From Spirochaetia bacterium (lineage in GTDB: Bacteria; Spirochaetota; UBA4802; UBA5550): DNA of 5,791 nucleotides. Positions 1 through 5,791 of this stretch are shown one piece after another. The notes beneath the pieces were generated by a model. The model searched no databases. It was not told the DNA's origin and saw nothing but the letters and a program-made list of their open reading frames with translations. The position numbers and the translations under genes are program-made. Position 1 is the first letter of the stretch; each line of letters starts with the position of its first letter. The stretch is from assembly GCA_031289575.1 (NCBI GenBank), contig JAITPE010000086.1:1-5791 (forward strand), read 5' to 3'.

Positions 1-26
1 TTTAAATGACAATCATTAGTCTTTAT

Positions 27-32
27 GGAGGG
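27..32 (+). promoter_or_regulatory. Shine-Dalgarno that decides the GTG start
   Basis: GGAGGG lies about 5 bases before the GTG at 37. It overlaps the competing in-frame ATG at 25-27, so it can serve only the GTG. It is one of the two best ribosome binding sites in the window. Confidence 0.7.
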
Positions 33-36
33 ATCT

Positions 37-147
37 GTGGGAAAACAATACAGTGCGAGAGAAAAAAGAAAAAGGGCAAAGAAAAACCTTAAGCGCAAGA
101 AAAAAGAACTCAAGATTAAGATAAGCGAAAGGAAATCTCTCGTGTAA
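37..147 (+). CDS. 36-residue very basic protein, possibly RNA- or ribosome-associated
   Basis: The translation from the GTG start begins (M/V)GKQYSAREKRKR and ends in SERKSLV. Seventeen of its 36 residues are Lys or Arg and there is no cysteine, signal peptide or hydrophobic segment, so it should be cytoplasmic. An RNA- or ribosome-binding role is inferred from charge alone. The GTG is chosen because GGAGGG at 27-32 sits about 5 bases upstream. An in-frame ATG at 25 lacks a ribosome binding site and would add MEGS. An in-frame stop at 7-9 shows the frame does not continue from upstream. A terminator follows directly. From memory, short proteins starting GKQY followed by KRKR and LKRKK stretches occur in several bacterial phyla, which would support the GTG; I could not check this. 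No function is assigned. Confidence 0.66.
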   Translation: MGKQYSAREKRKRAKKNLKRKKKELKIKISERKSLV

Positions 148-151
148 AGAC

Positions 152-178
152 GGCGCGCCATGCGCGCCTTCTTCTTTT
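152..178 (+). terminator. Intrinsic terminator after the small basic gene
   Basis: GGCGCGC (152-158) pairs perfectly with GCGCGCC (162-168) around a 3-base CAT loop, followed by the T-rich tract TTCTTCTTTT (169-178). The stem starts 5 bases after the stop codon. The tail is interrupted by two C residues but still looks like a rho-independent terminator. It separates the small gene from the secreted-protein gene downstream. Confidence 0.75.
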
Positions 179-372
179 AATCCATAAGCTAGTACCGCAA
201 ACATTCGCGAAGGAATGGGGGTATGAAAATTTTATGTCGCATTGGGCGGCAAATCCCATATTTTTATTCCGCAATTAATTTTGCCAAAAACTAAAAAATC
301 AGTTGCCTATTTAAAAGGCATTATTAATTATAAAAAAAATAGAAATATTCTAATATTGAATGGGGTTTAGGT
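179..372 (+). other. Intergenic leader with probable promoter, no convincing gene
   Basis: This AT-rich stretch must carry the promoter of the secreted protein at 373. No clean -35/-10 pair is visible. The best elements are TTGCCT at 303-308 and TATAAA at 329-334, but their 20-base spacing is longer than ideal. A short inverted repeat, TGCCT (304-308) against AGGCA (316-320), overlaps this candidate and could be an operator or a chance hairpin. ATGGG at 215-219 can pair with CCCAT at 255-259. A 23-codon frame at 223-294 follows a G-rich stretch and is treated as unproven. No riboswitch or RNA family is recognised. Confidence 0.4.
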
Positions 373-1128
373 ATGAAAAAACTGAGTCTTGCAACAATTT
401 TAATGTTATTTTTTATAGTCTCTGTTTACGCGCAGCAAGCCGAGCAGCAAACAGGTGAACCTGTGCGTAATCCTGACGGCAGCTACAGCACATCAAAATA
501 CAATGAAGCCGAAAGGCCGGATGATTCGTATTTGGCAAAATTTTATGCTCAGGATGTTGTTGAGAAACTTATGAAAAAGAATCTCGACCAGATTCTATTG
601 CTCAAGGTTGTATCAACAAATTTTCCCGACAAGGGCTGGGGCGGAGATTTTGATAAGTGCTACGAAGGCTACAAAAAGGCTGTCTCTTACTACTACCAAA
701 GAAATATGGTGTACGCCCGTCAGGAATTTGAAACCAACAAGAAAAACATAACAGAGCTTTTGAAAAAGGCCGTGGAAGAATACGAAAAAGACAGCAAGGT
801 GATTCTGGATGAATGCATTGCCCAGATTCTGGTTCTTCATTTTAACGAAAAAGTTAAGGCGGACCCGGCCAAAAGCAGAGATCTTGTCGATAACCAGATC
901 CGGCTGCGCATAGGTTTCGGCCAGCTTGATGACGGCGCTTATTCAAATATAACAATGAATTACGAGGCCGCCATATACCATTTCCGCATGGCAAAAACGT
1001 ACGGCATAAAAATTCTGGAAGAAATCTCGAAGCCCGAAGAACGCGACGGCATAAAGTCAAAGTATCAGGTGCAGAAAGCCGACAATCTGAACAGAATTTT
1101 TGACAAGTCAAAGAGCGGCACAAATTAA
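373..1128 (+). CDS. Secreted protein of unknown function, 251 residues
   Basis: I do not recognise a named family. Residues 1-20 form a classical signal peptide: Lys-Lys, a hydrophobic core, then VYA before Gln-Gln. Cleavage after Ala20 is expected, leaving a soluble protein in the periplasm or at the surface. There is no cysteine at the cleavage site, so it is not a lipoprotein. The mature chain is rich in Lys, Glu and Tyr and looks mainly helical, with long amphipathic stretches around 110-160 and 195-220. The second stretch (NYEAAIYHFRMAKTYG) resembles a TPR-type helix, but no repeat series is evident. Two cysteines (96 and 148) could form a disulphide. The ATG follows GGGG at 362-365, a moderate ribosome binding site. 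The gene is flanked by a leader and a strong terminator, so it is probably transcribed alone. Confidence 0.85.
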   Translation: MKKLSLATILMLFFIVSVYAQQAEQQTGEPVRNPDGSYSTSKYNEAERPDDSYLAKFYAQDVVEKLMKKNLDQILLLKVVSTNFPDKGWGGDFDKCYEGYKKAVSYYYQRNMVYARQEFETNKKNITELLKKAVEEYEKDSKVILDECIAQILVLHFNEKVKADPAKSRDLVDNQIRLRIGFGQLDDGAYSNITMNYEAAIYHFRMAKTYGIKILEEISKPEERDGIKSKYQVQKADNLNRIFDKSKSGTN

Positions 1129-1130
1129 TG

Positions 1131-1181
1131 GCATAAAAAACCGGCTATAAAAAAGGAGAAAATATTCTCCTTTTTTTATGC
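1131..1181 (+). terminator. Strong hairpin terminator after the secreted-protein gene
   Basis: GGAGAA (1155-1160) pairs with TTCTCC (1165-1170) across an AATA loop. The stem is extended by A6 (1149-1154) against T6 (1171-1176), giving 12 pairs and a T run. An alternative outer pairing exists: GCATAAAAAA (1131-1140) is the exact reverse complement of TTTTTTATGC (1172-1181) and competes for the same T tract. Because the hairpin is flanked by A's on the left and T's on the right, it could also work on the minus strand, although no converging gene is seen here. Confidence 0.85.
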
Positions 1182-1209
1182 TTTAACGCTAAAAGGTAAT
1201 CCTCCGGCA

Positions 1210-2589
1210 ATGGGAAAGCGCCACAAGAAATTTTTTCTTATTACAACATCAGCCTTTTTCCTGTTTTTTATTTTTATTCCTGAATACATGCCGCGCAATG
1301 AATTTCCTGTATTCAGGGTTGTAATAGATCCGGGACACGGCGGCATAAAAATACAGCCAAGGTTAAAACACGGCGACCGCTATGATTCTGTTTCCGGAAC
1401 ATATCTTGATGATTACAGGCCGGGAGCCGCGCTTACCGTAAGGGGAAATAAAATAAAAGAGCACAATATCGCATACTCCATAGGCCAAAAAACGCTTAAA
1501 ATACTTCAATATACCGCTCCCGGCGCCGACTTCGGCAAGTTTGAAAGAATAGCGAAAAAGTACGGCCTGTTGGCGAAACGGATCAATATCATTTCCATAA
1601 CGAGCCGGCCCGGTGGCTTATCCGAAAATCCGGACACCGCACAGGAAACCGGCGATGTCAACGGGCCCTACCGCATATTTGATTATCCGGATTCGCGCGG
1701 GTCAATGGCGTACGGCCGCATCTCAAAAATAAACAGCTTCAAGCCGCACATCGTTGTATCAATTCATCTCGCCGAATCTGCCCCATCGGATTACAAGGCC
1801 GTAAACACGATTCTCGCGCCCTCGTTTTCGCATCTCCTCAACGGGCTTTACTATCTTAGAGGAAATAAAACCGGCAGAAGTTTTTTTAACAATTCGTATA
1901 TGAAAGACTGGTTTGTGGAAGATGAAGCGCGTACTCCCTTCAGTTGGTTTTTGTCTGATATCTCTCAGTATTTTACGGGCTATCCCTTAGACGAAAACAG
2001 AAAGATTATCCAAAACAACTTCAGAGGCTACAGGCACAACATGATCCACTGGGCATACACGGATGAGCCCGGCTGGGACAAAGACGCCGCTGTGCACGCC
2101 GGTTACTCCCGCTATTCCATGAACTACAAAGACGTATCGCCAGCCGGAAAATTTTGGGACAGGGAACGTTCAGTATATGAATCTTACAGAAGGGACGGCG
2201 GCATGGAAGGTTTCGGCGGGGACAACGCCTATGCCTCGTATGAAATTATACGCTACATACTGTACTCCCTGAAAAAAAACGGCAGGAGCGCCGATAAGCT
2301 GACTCAGGGCAAGCCCTATGTCTCTATCTGGACGCTTCCGATTTACCTTAACGCGATCAACGCATATTTTGAACTGGGATATCTCAGGAGAAAGACCGAC
2401 AGAAAAATATTTCTTGAGAACCAGAACGAAATAGCGGAAGGAATTGCCGTAGGCGTTTACTCCCTGCTTGCCGGTATCGACATGCCCAAGGATGATTTTA
2501 CTCATATGCCTAAAGGAAAAAGAATTGACCTTGAAAGGTATGATGTTTCTTCTGAGAAGAGTTACTTTGATGCTGTATGGGATAACTGA
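1210..2589 (+). CDS. N-acetylmuramoyl-L-alanine amidase (Amidase_3 type), membrane-anchored or secreted
   Basis: This family uses zinc to cut the bond between N-acetylmuramic acid and L-Ala of the peptidoglycan stem, in cell separation and wall turnover. Residues 8-23 are strongly hydrophobic after a basic start (MGKRHKK), giving a signal anchor or uncleaved signal. The catalytic fold starts at VVIDPGHGG with zinc ligand His43. The second ligand is probably Glu84 (KEHN), the third His186 (SIH), and the catalytic Glu is probably Glu388 in FELGYL followed by TDRKIF. The closing helix is EIAEGIAVGVYSLL (407-420). At 459 residues it is long: about 200 residues separate His186 from Glu388, far more than in typical members. 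SIH is followed by LAES rather than the usual Asn-containing sequence. The ribosome binding site is weak (AAAGG, about 13 bases upstream). The stop is 2 bases before the protease gene. Confidence 0.87.
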   Translation: MGKRHKKFFLITTSAFFLFFIFIPEYMPRNEFPVFRVVIDPGHGGIKIQPRLKHGDRYDSVSGTYLDDYRPGAALTVRGNKIKEHNIAYSIGQKTLKILQYTAPGADFGKFERIAKKYGLLAKRINIISITSRPGGLSENPDTAQETGDVNGPYRIFDYPDSRGSMAYGRISKINSFKPHIVVSIHLAESAPSDYKAVNTILAPSFSHLLNGLYYLRGNKTGRSFFNNSYMKDWFVEDEARTPFSWFLSDISQYFTGYPLDENRKIIQNNFRGYRHNMIHWAYTDEPGWDKDAAVHAGYSRYSMNYKDVSPAGKFWDRERSVYESYRRDGGMEGFGGDNAYASYEIIRYILYSLKKNGRSADKLTQGKPYVSIWTLPIYLNAINAYFELGYLRRKTDRKIFLENQNEIAEGIAVGVYSLLAGIDMPKDDFTHMPKGKRIDLERYDVSSEKSYFDAVWDN

Positions 2590-2591
2590 AA

Positions 2592-3875
2592 ATGATCAAG
2601 AAAATTTTTATTCTGCCGTTTTTGTTTTGTCTGATTTCCGCGGACGAAAATAAAGCCGGCCCTGAGGAGTTTAACCGCTACTTTATTCAGGCCGCGCGCT
2701 CGGCCATGCCGTCGGTTGTGAACATAATAGTTTACAACAGGGAAGCCGACAGGGACGGTTTCATCTACAGAAAAATGGCCGAGGCCACAGGAACGCTTAT
2801 AAACGCCGACGGCCTTCTTGTTACAAATTACCATGTTGTTTCTAAAGGCAATTACTATCAAATAGTTACATATAACGGACGCAAATACGAGGCCGCCAGG
2901 TTCGATGATGAAAACCTGTTCCTTGCCGATATCAAAACCGATATTGCTCTGCTTAAAGTTGAAAACGCCGCGGGTAATTCTTTTGTTCCGCTCAAGGTTT
3001 CGGCGGAAAATCTGAGGGAGGGCGAATGGGTTATAGCCATAGGCAATCCGTACGGGCTCAACCAGTCCATAAGCAGCGGCATAGTTTCTTCTACCGGAAG
3101 GGACAATGTCGGTTTTGCCGACATTGAGGACTTTATACAGTCCGATGTTTCGATTAATCCGGGAAGCTCGGGCGGTCCGCTCATAAACCTTAAGGGCGAA
3201 ATGGTCGGCATCAGCACGGCAATCAGAACGGTATCGGGCGGGTATCAGGGAATAAGTTTCGCCATTCCTGTAAGAATGGTGAATCATGTGGTCGATGAGC
3301 TCAACCGTTACGGAAGGGTGCGCAGGGGATGGCTCGGACTTTTCGCGCGCGAAAGGCCGCAGCCGGGCAGCAAGGAACCCTCTATGATAGTGCAAATATC
3401 ATCCATCATAAAAAATTCCCCGGCAGACCGCAGCGGCCTCCTTGAGGGAGACATTATACACGAGGCCGATGGTTTGCCTGTAACATCTCTGGGGCGCCTT
3501 GTAGCCATTATAGGCGGAAAGCCGGTAGGTTCATCCATCACTTTGAGCGTGGCGAGAGACGGGCACATCAAGGAGCACATTCTGCCTTTGCGCGAAAAGG
3601 AGGTTTCAAAAAGAATGCGGGACGGCGCGCAGGATTTATTTGTAGCCTATGGAATAGAGATTGATGAAAATGTTGTCTCGCACAGCGCGGTTATTTCGTA
3701 TGTGGCCCCGCAGAGCGCATTTGATGTTATGCCTGGGGACACCATAGTGTCGGTTAACGGACAGCGGGTAGACGGGCTTGACGAACTCATACGTATTTTT
3801 TATAATCTCGGCAAGGTGATTGACCGGATGGAAGTATCCAGAGAAAATCTCATCTTTGAGGTGCGGCCTAAATGA
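2592..3875 (+). CDS. HtrA/DegP-family periplasmic serine protease with PDZ domain(s)
   Basis: HtrA proteases degrade or refold damaged exported proteins. Residues 1-17 form a signal peptide, probably cut near LISA before DEN; Cys13 is not in a standard lipobox, so a lipoprotein is less likely. The trypsin-like domain spans about 25-240 with an intact triad: His81 (TNYHVV), Asp117 (KTDIALLKV) and Ser193 (NPGSSGGPL). The usual GNSGG is GSSGG here, a common variant. IAIGNPYGL (148-156) and SSGIVSSTGR (161-170) are also typical. The first PDZ runs from about 245 (RGWLGL, ligand-binding loop) to 335. A second, weaker PDZ-like segment spans about 352-427 (MPGDTIVSVNGQ). The length of 427 residues fits the family. 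The gene starts 2 bases after the amidase stop without a clear Shine-Dalgarno, so translational coupling is likely. Its stop overlaps the next start. Confidence 0.93.
   Translation: MIKKIFILPFLFCLISADENKAGPEEFNRYFIQAARSAMPSVVNIIVYNREADRDGFIYRKMAEATGTLINADGLLVTNYHVVSKGNYYQIVTYNGRKYEAARFDDENLFLADIKTDIALLKVENAAGNSFVPLKVSAENLREGEWVIAIGNPYGLNQSISSGIVSSTGRDNVGFADIEDFIQSDVSINPGSSGGPLINLKGEMVGISTAIRTVSGGYQGISFAIPVRMVNHVVDELNRYGRVRRGWLGLFARERPQPGSKEPSMIVQISSIIKNSPADRSGLLEGDIIHEADGLPVTSLGRLVAIIGGKPVGSSITLSVARDGHIKEHILPLREKEVSKRMRDGAQDLFVAYGIEIDENVVSHSAVISYVAPQSAFDVMPGDTIVSVNGQRVDGLDELIRIFYNLGKVIDRMEVSRENLIFEVRPK
3872..3875 (+). promoter_or_regulatory. ATGA stop-start overlap (translational coupling)
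   Basis: The start codon ATG (3872-3874) of the small secreted protein shares bases with the TGA stop (3873-3875) of the protease. There is no strong Shine-Dalgarno just upstream, so reinitiation by ribosomes finishing the protease is the expected way to start. Confidence 0.8.
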
Positions 3876-4321
3876 GGTTTAACGCGTTGAAAAAAACTTG
3901 CCTTATTGTGTTTTTTATTGGATTTACCTCTCTTTTCCATTTGCCGGCGGCGGATAGGGTTTTTTTTGACAAAAATTTTATGAAGAGCCTTTCTTCTGCC
4001 CGCGTGATTGAGCGCGATTCGTATTTTGAAAGCCGCATTAATTCAATCGTTCAGGCCCGGGCCGCGGTTGTATCGTTCGACAAGGCCGGCCGTTACAAAA
4101 GGCTTTTCAGGCTTATGCTCGAAGACACGGAAGCCCCGGCATATAAATTAAAAATAATCTATAATGTTTTTTTGAACAAGGAAGATACCCTTACATTGCT
4201 TACAACAGGGGATGATTTTGAGTTCAGCGGACAGCTCATTTCCTGCGCGCCCCTTAATACAGGAAGAACCGCCTATGTGCTTGATATAGTTCTTGAGGAA
4301 GGGGCGCTCCTCATTGAATAA
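3872..4321 (+). CDS. Small secreted protein of unknown function, coupled to the HtrA gene
   Basis: I do not recognise this 149-residue protein. Residues 1-27 look like a signal peptide: a basic start (MRFNALKK), a hydrophobic core, and LPAA before Asp28 as a plausible cleavage site. Cys10 lies before the hydrophobic core and is not a lipobox. The mature part of about 120 residues has a basic helical middle (around 55-83) and a C-terminal half that looks beta-rich (KIIYNVFL at 94-101, FEFSGQLI at 116-123, YVLDIVLEEGALLIE to the end). One mature cysteine, Cys125, remains. The ATG overlaps the protease stop in an ATGA, the signature of translational coupling, so the two are probably made together. 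A role in the envelope with the protease, as partner, adaptor or inhibitor, is only a contextual guess. Confidence 0.8.
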   Translation: MRFNALKKTCLIVFFIGFTSLFHLPAADRVFFDKNFMKSLSSARVIERDSYFESRINSIVQARAAVVSFDKAGRYKRLFRLMLEDTEAPAYKLKIIYNVFLNKEDTLTLLTTGDDFEFSGQLISCAPLNTGRTAYVLDIVLEEGALLIE

Positions 4322-4339
4322 GTCCTTATTAAGATTAAC

Positions 4340-4344
4340 AGGAG
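4340..4344 (+). promoter_or_regulatory. Shine-Dalgarno of the AICAR formyltransferase gene
   Basis: AGGAG lies 7 bases before the ATG at 4352, an ideal spacing. This gives the purine gene independent translation initiation, unlike the coupled genes before it. The 30-base gap from the preceding stop contains no terminator and no clear promoter. Confidence 0.8.
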
Positions 4345-4351
4345 AAAAAAA

Positions 4352-5638
4352 ATGGAAGACCTCAAGGCCGCTTATAAAACAGTGATGGATGATCATTTTC
4401 CGGATGAAATGACAATAACCTTAGGCGGGCAAAAACTCGTATACAAAAAAAGAGCATGGAAAATAAACGACGAAGGAACTGTCATTGAAAAAGGACTGCG
4501 CTACGGAGAAAACCCGGGACAGGAAGCCGCCATGTACCAGCTTGTTAACGGCAATCTTGTTTTGGGAGAATGCCGTTTTATTGAACCGGGTCATTCCCTT
4601 GTAAGCGGAATTGATGAAAACGGACTGATTCAGTTCGGCAAGCATCCGGGAAAAATAAATCTTACAGACATAGACAATTCGCTCAATATTCTCAAATATC
4701 TCACAGATTCGCCCGCCGCCGTTATTGTAAAGCACAACAATCCCTGCGGCGCGGCAAAGGCATCATCTATATACGAGGCCTTTGACAAGGCGTACCGCGC
4801 CGACCGCATTGCGGCTTTCGGCGGCTGCGCCGCCTTTAACCGCACAGTAGACAGGGAAACCGCACAGCTTATAGACAACCGGTACCTTGAGGTGGTGGCG
4901 GCTCCCGACTATGACGGGGCTGCCATTGACATTCTGAGTAAAAAAAAGAATCTCCGCATAGTAAAGATAGAACGCATTGACTCGTTAGCTTCATTTCGGG
5001 ACTTCCGCTTTGTTGACTTTAAATCGCTCATAGACGGCGGACTTATTTTGCAGCAGTCGCCGCTTAACATTATAAAGACAAAGAACGACCTTAAGCCGGC
5101 GCAGTGCGAATATAAAGGTAAGGTCTATAAGATTGACCGCCTGCCCACAGAAAAAGAGTACGATGACCTGCTTTTCGGCTGGTTTGTGGAACAGGGCGTT
5201 ACGTCAAATTCGGTCATATATGTAAAAGACGGAGTAACCACAGGCATTGGTACCGGCGAGCAGGACAGGGTCGGCGTTGCGGAAATAGCTGTTTACAAGG
5301 CCTACACAAAGTACGCCGACCTTCTTTGTTTTGACAAATACGGTATTTCTTACAAGGAGTTCGAGCTTGCGGCCGCGAGGGGGGAGCGCAGTAAATCGGA
5401 TCTCATGGATATTGACGCTCAAACAAAGGCGGACAAGGGCGGGCTTGCCGGTTCGGCCGCTGTCTCCGACGCGTTTTTCCCGTTCAGGGACGGGGTTGAT
5501 GTTGTTATTAAGGAAGGCGCGACTGCCATTGTCCAGCCCGGAGGGTCTATCCGTGACTTTGAATCCATTGAGGCCTGCAATGAAGCCGACCCCAAGGTTT
5601 CAATGGTCTACACGGGGCAGCGCGCTTTTAGGCATTGA
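4352..5638 (+). CDS. Stand-alone AICAR formyltransferase (no IMP cyclohydrolase domain)
   Basis: The enzyme moves a formyl group from 10-formyltetrahydrofolate to AICAR, giving FAICAR, the next-to-last step of purine synthesis in the cytoplasm. Family motifs are RYGENPGQ (50-57, usually ending HQ), KHNNPCG (127-133), AAFGG (154-158), TSNSV (284-288), GIGTGEQDR (298-306), SDAFFPFRD (372-380), QPGGSIRD (395-402) and the terminal TGQRAFRH. By comparison with the animal enzyme as I recall it, the key residues are present: Lys127, His128, Asn286, Asp380 and C-terminal His428. At 428 residues it lacks the N-terminal MGS-like cyclohydrolase domain of fused PurH and has about 45 residues of extra N-terminus instead. 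The protein starts at its own ribosome binding site, so this is not a truncation visible here. Such stand-alone enzymes have been called PurV. Another gene must supply IMP cyclohydrolase. Confidence 0.92.
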   Translation: MEDLKAAYKTVMDDHFPDEMTITLGGQKLVYKKRAWKINDEGTVIEKGLRYGENPGQEAAMYQLVNGNLVLGECRFIEPGHSLVSGIDENGLIQFGKHPGKINLTDIDNSLNILKYLTDSPAAVIVKHNNPCGAAKASSIYEAFDKAYRADRIAAFGGCAAFNRTVDRETAQLIDNRYLEVVAAPDYDGAAIDILSKKKNLRIVKIERIDSLASFRDFRFVDFKSLIDGGLILQQSPLNIIKTKNDLKPAQCEYKGKVYKIDRLPTEKEYDDLLFGWFVEQGVTSNSVIYVKDGVTTGIGTGEQDRVGVAEIAVYKAYTKYADLLCFDKYGISYKEFELAAARGERSKSDLMDIDAQTKADKGGLAGSAAVSDAFFPFRDGVDVVIKEGATAIVQPGGSIRDFESIEACNEADPKVSMVYTGQRAFRH

Positions 5639-5657
5639 ATCTACCGAGCAGGAACGG

Positions 5658-5791
5658 TTATCGCCTTTTAGTCTTGGCTTTATTATCCGGAATTTCATCT
5701 AAGCCATACAAATAGTAGTCTCTAATTTTTTTCTTCAACAATAATACTTCTTCGTCTAAGCTGCTGTTCACTTTGCCCAGAAATGAATCAT
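5658..5791 (-). CDS. Probable C-terminus of a convergent gene, cut by the window edge
   Basis: On the minus strand an open frame enters from the right edge (first complete codon at 5789-5787) and ends with TAA at 5660-5658. Its 43 visible residues include FLGKVNSSLDEE, then LLLKKKIRDYYLYGLDEIP, and end in KAKTKRR. The composition is protein-like, with an amphipathic helical stretch and a basic tail; the other two minus frames have early stops. It converges on the purine gene with 19 bases between the stop codons and no hairpin terminator between them. I cannot name the product from this fragment, and the start lies outside the window. Chance openness over 44 codons is possible, so confidence is moderate. 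Confidence 0.5.
   Translation of the reverse strand, partial: DSFLGKVNSSLDEEVLLLKKKIRDYYLYGLDEIPDNKAKTKRR

Noticed and set aside
1..9. End of an upstream gene (TTT AAA TGA in frame 1)
   Set aside because: Only two codons are visible before the stop, so there is no way to support a coding call.
16..204. 62-codon minus-strand frame over the small basic gene
   Set aside because: It runs through the terminator and is the complement of A-rich lysine codons, which gives spurious Phe/Leu-rich peptides. The plus-strand gene has a far better ribosome binding site.
2592..2642. Lipoprotein signal on the HtrA protein (Cys13)
   Set aside because: The residues before the cysteine (PFLF) do not fit even a relaxed spirochaetal lipobox, while a plain cleavage near LISA before DEN is reasonable.
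2562..3395. 277-codon minus-strand open frame opposite the protease gene
   Set aside because: The plus strand encodes an intact HtrA catalytic triad over the same bases, and the antisense peptide shows no recognisable domain. It is a shadow of codon bias.
5331..5702. 123-codon plus-strand frame overlapping the 3' end of the purine gene
   Set aside because: It lies in another frame of a region coding conserved AICAR formyltransferase motifs; the peptide is Arg/Ser/Pro-rich and looks like an out-of-frame reading.
5675..5706. Inverted repeat TGGCTT / AAGCCA as a terminator for the purine gene
   Set aside because: The stem is only 6 pairs with a 20-base loop, no T run follows directly, and it falls inside the probable convergent coding frame.

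Overview
The window reads as an ordinary chromosomal stretch of a bacterium, most plausibly a spirochaete of the Treponema type. That placement is an inference: it rests on the style of the secreted proteins of no recognised family, an elongated cell-wall amidase, a stand-alone AICAR formyltransferase and moderate base composition with AT-rich intergenic DNA. No rRNA or other phylogenetic marker is present, and I saw no tRNA, mobile element, CRISPR array or phage gene.

Layout from left to right, plus strand unless stated. Bases 37-147 hold a 36-residue, extremely basic protein with a good ribosome binding site and a GTG start, closed by a GC-rich terminator. A leader of about 190 bases with no convincing gene follows. 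At 373-1128 is a secreted protein of unknown function, closed by a strong hairpin terminator. About 30 bases after the T run starts a tight gene set: an N-acetylmuramoyl-L-alanine amidase (1210-2589), an HtrA/DegP-type periplasmic serine protease (2592-3875, 2 bases later) and a small secreted protein of unknown function (3872-4321, ATGA overlap). After 30 bases and its own Shine-Dalgarno comes a cytoplasmic AICAR formyltransferase without the usual fused IMP cyclohydrolase domain (4352-5638). A convergent reading frame on the minus strand (5658-5789) enters from the right edge and is probably the C-terminus of another gene.

The amidase, protease and small secreted protein are probably made together and act outside the cytoplasmic membrane: peptidoglycan cleavage, envelope proteolysis, and an unknown third role. 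The purine gene may be co-transcribed, but its function is unrelated. The most useful points for follow-up are the roughly 130-residue insertion in the amidase, the translationally coupled protease and small secreted protein, the tiny basic protein at the left edge, and the separation of the two final purine steps. I see no clear sign of an entirely new system.
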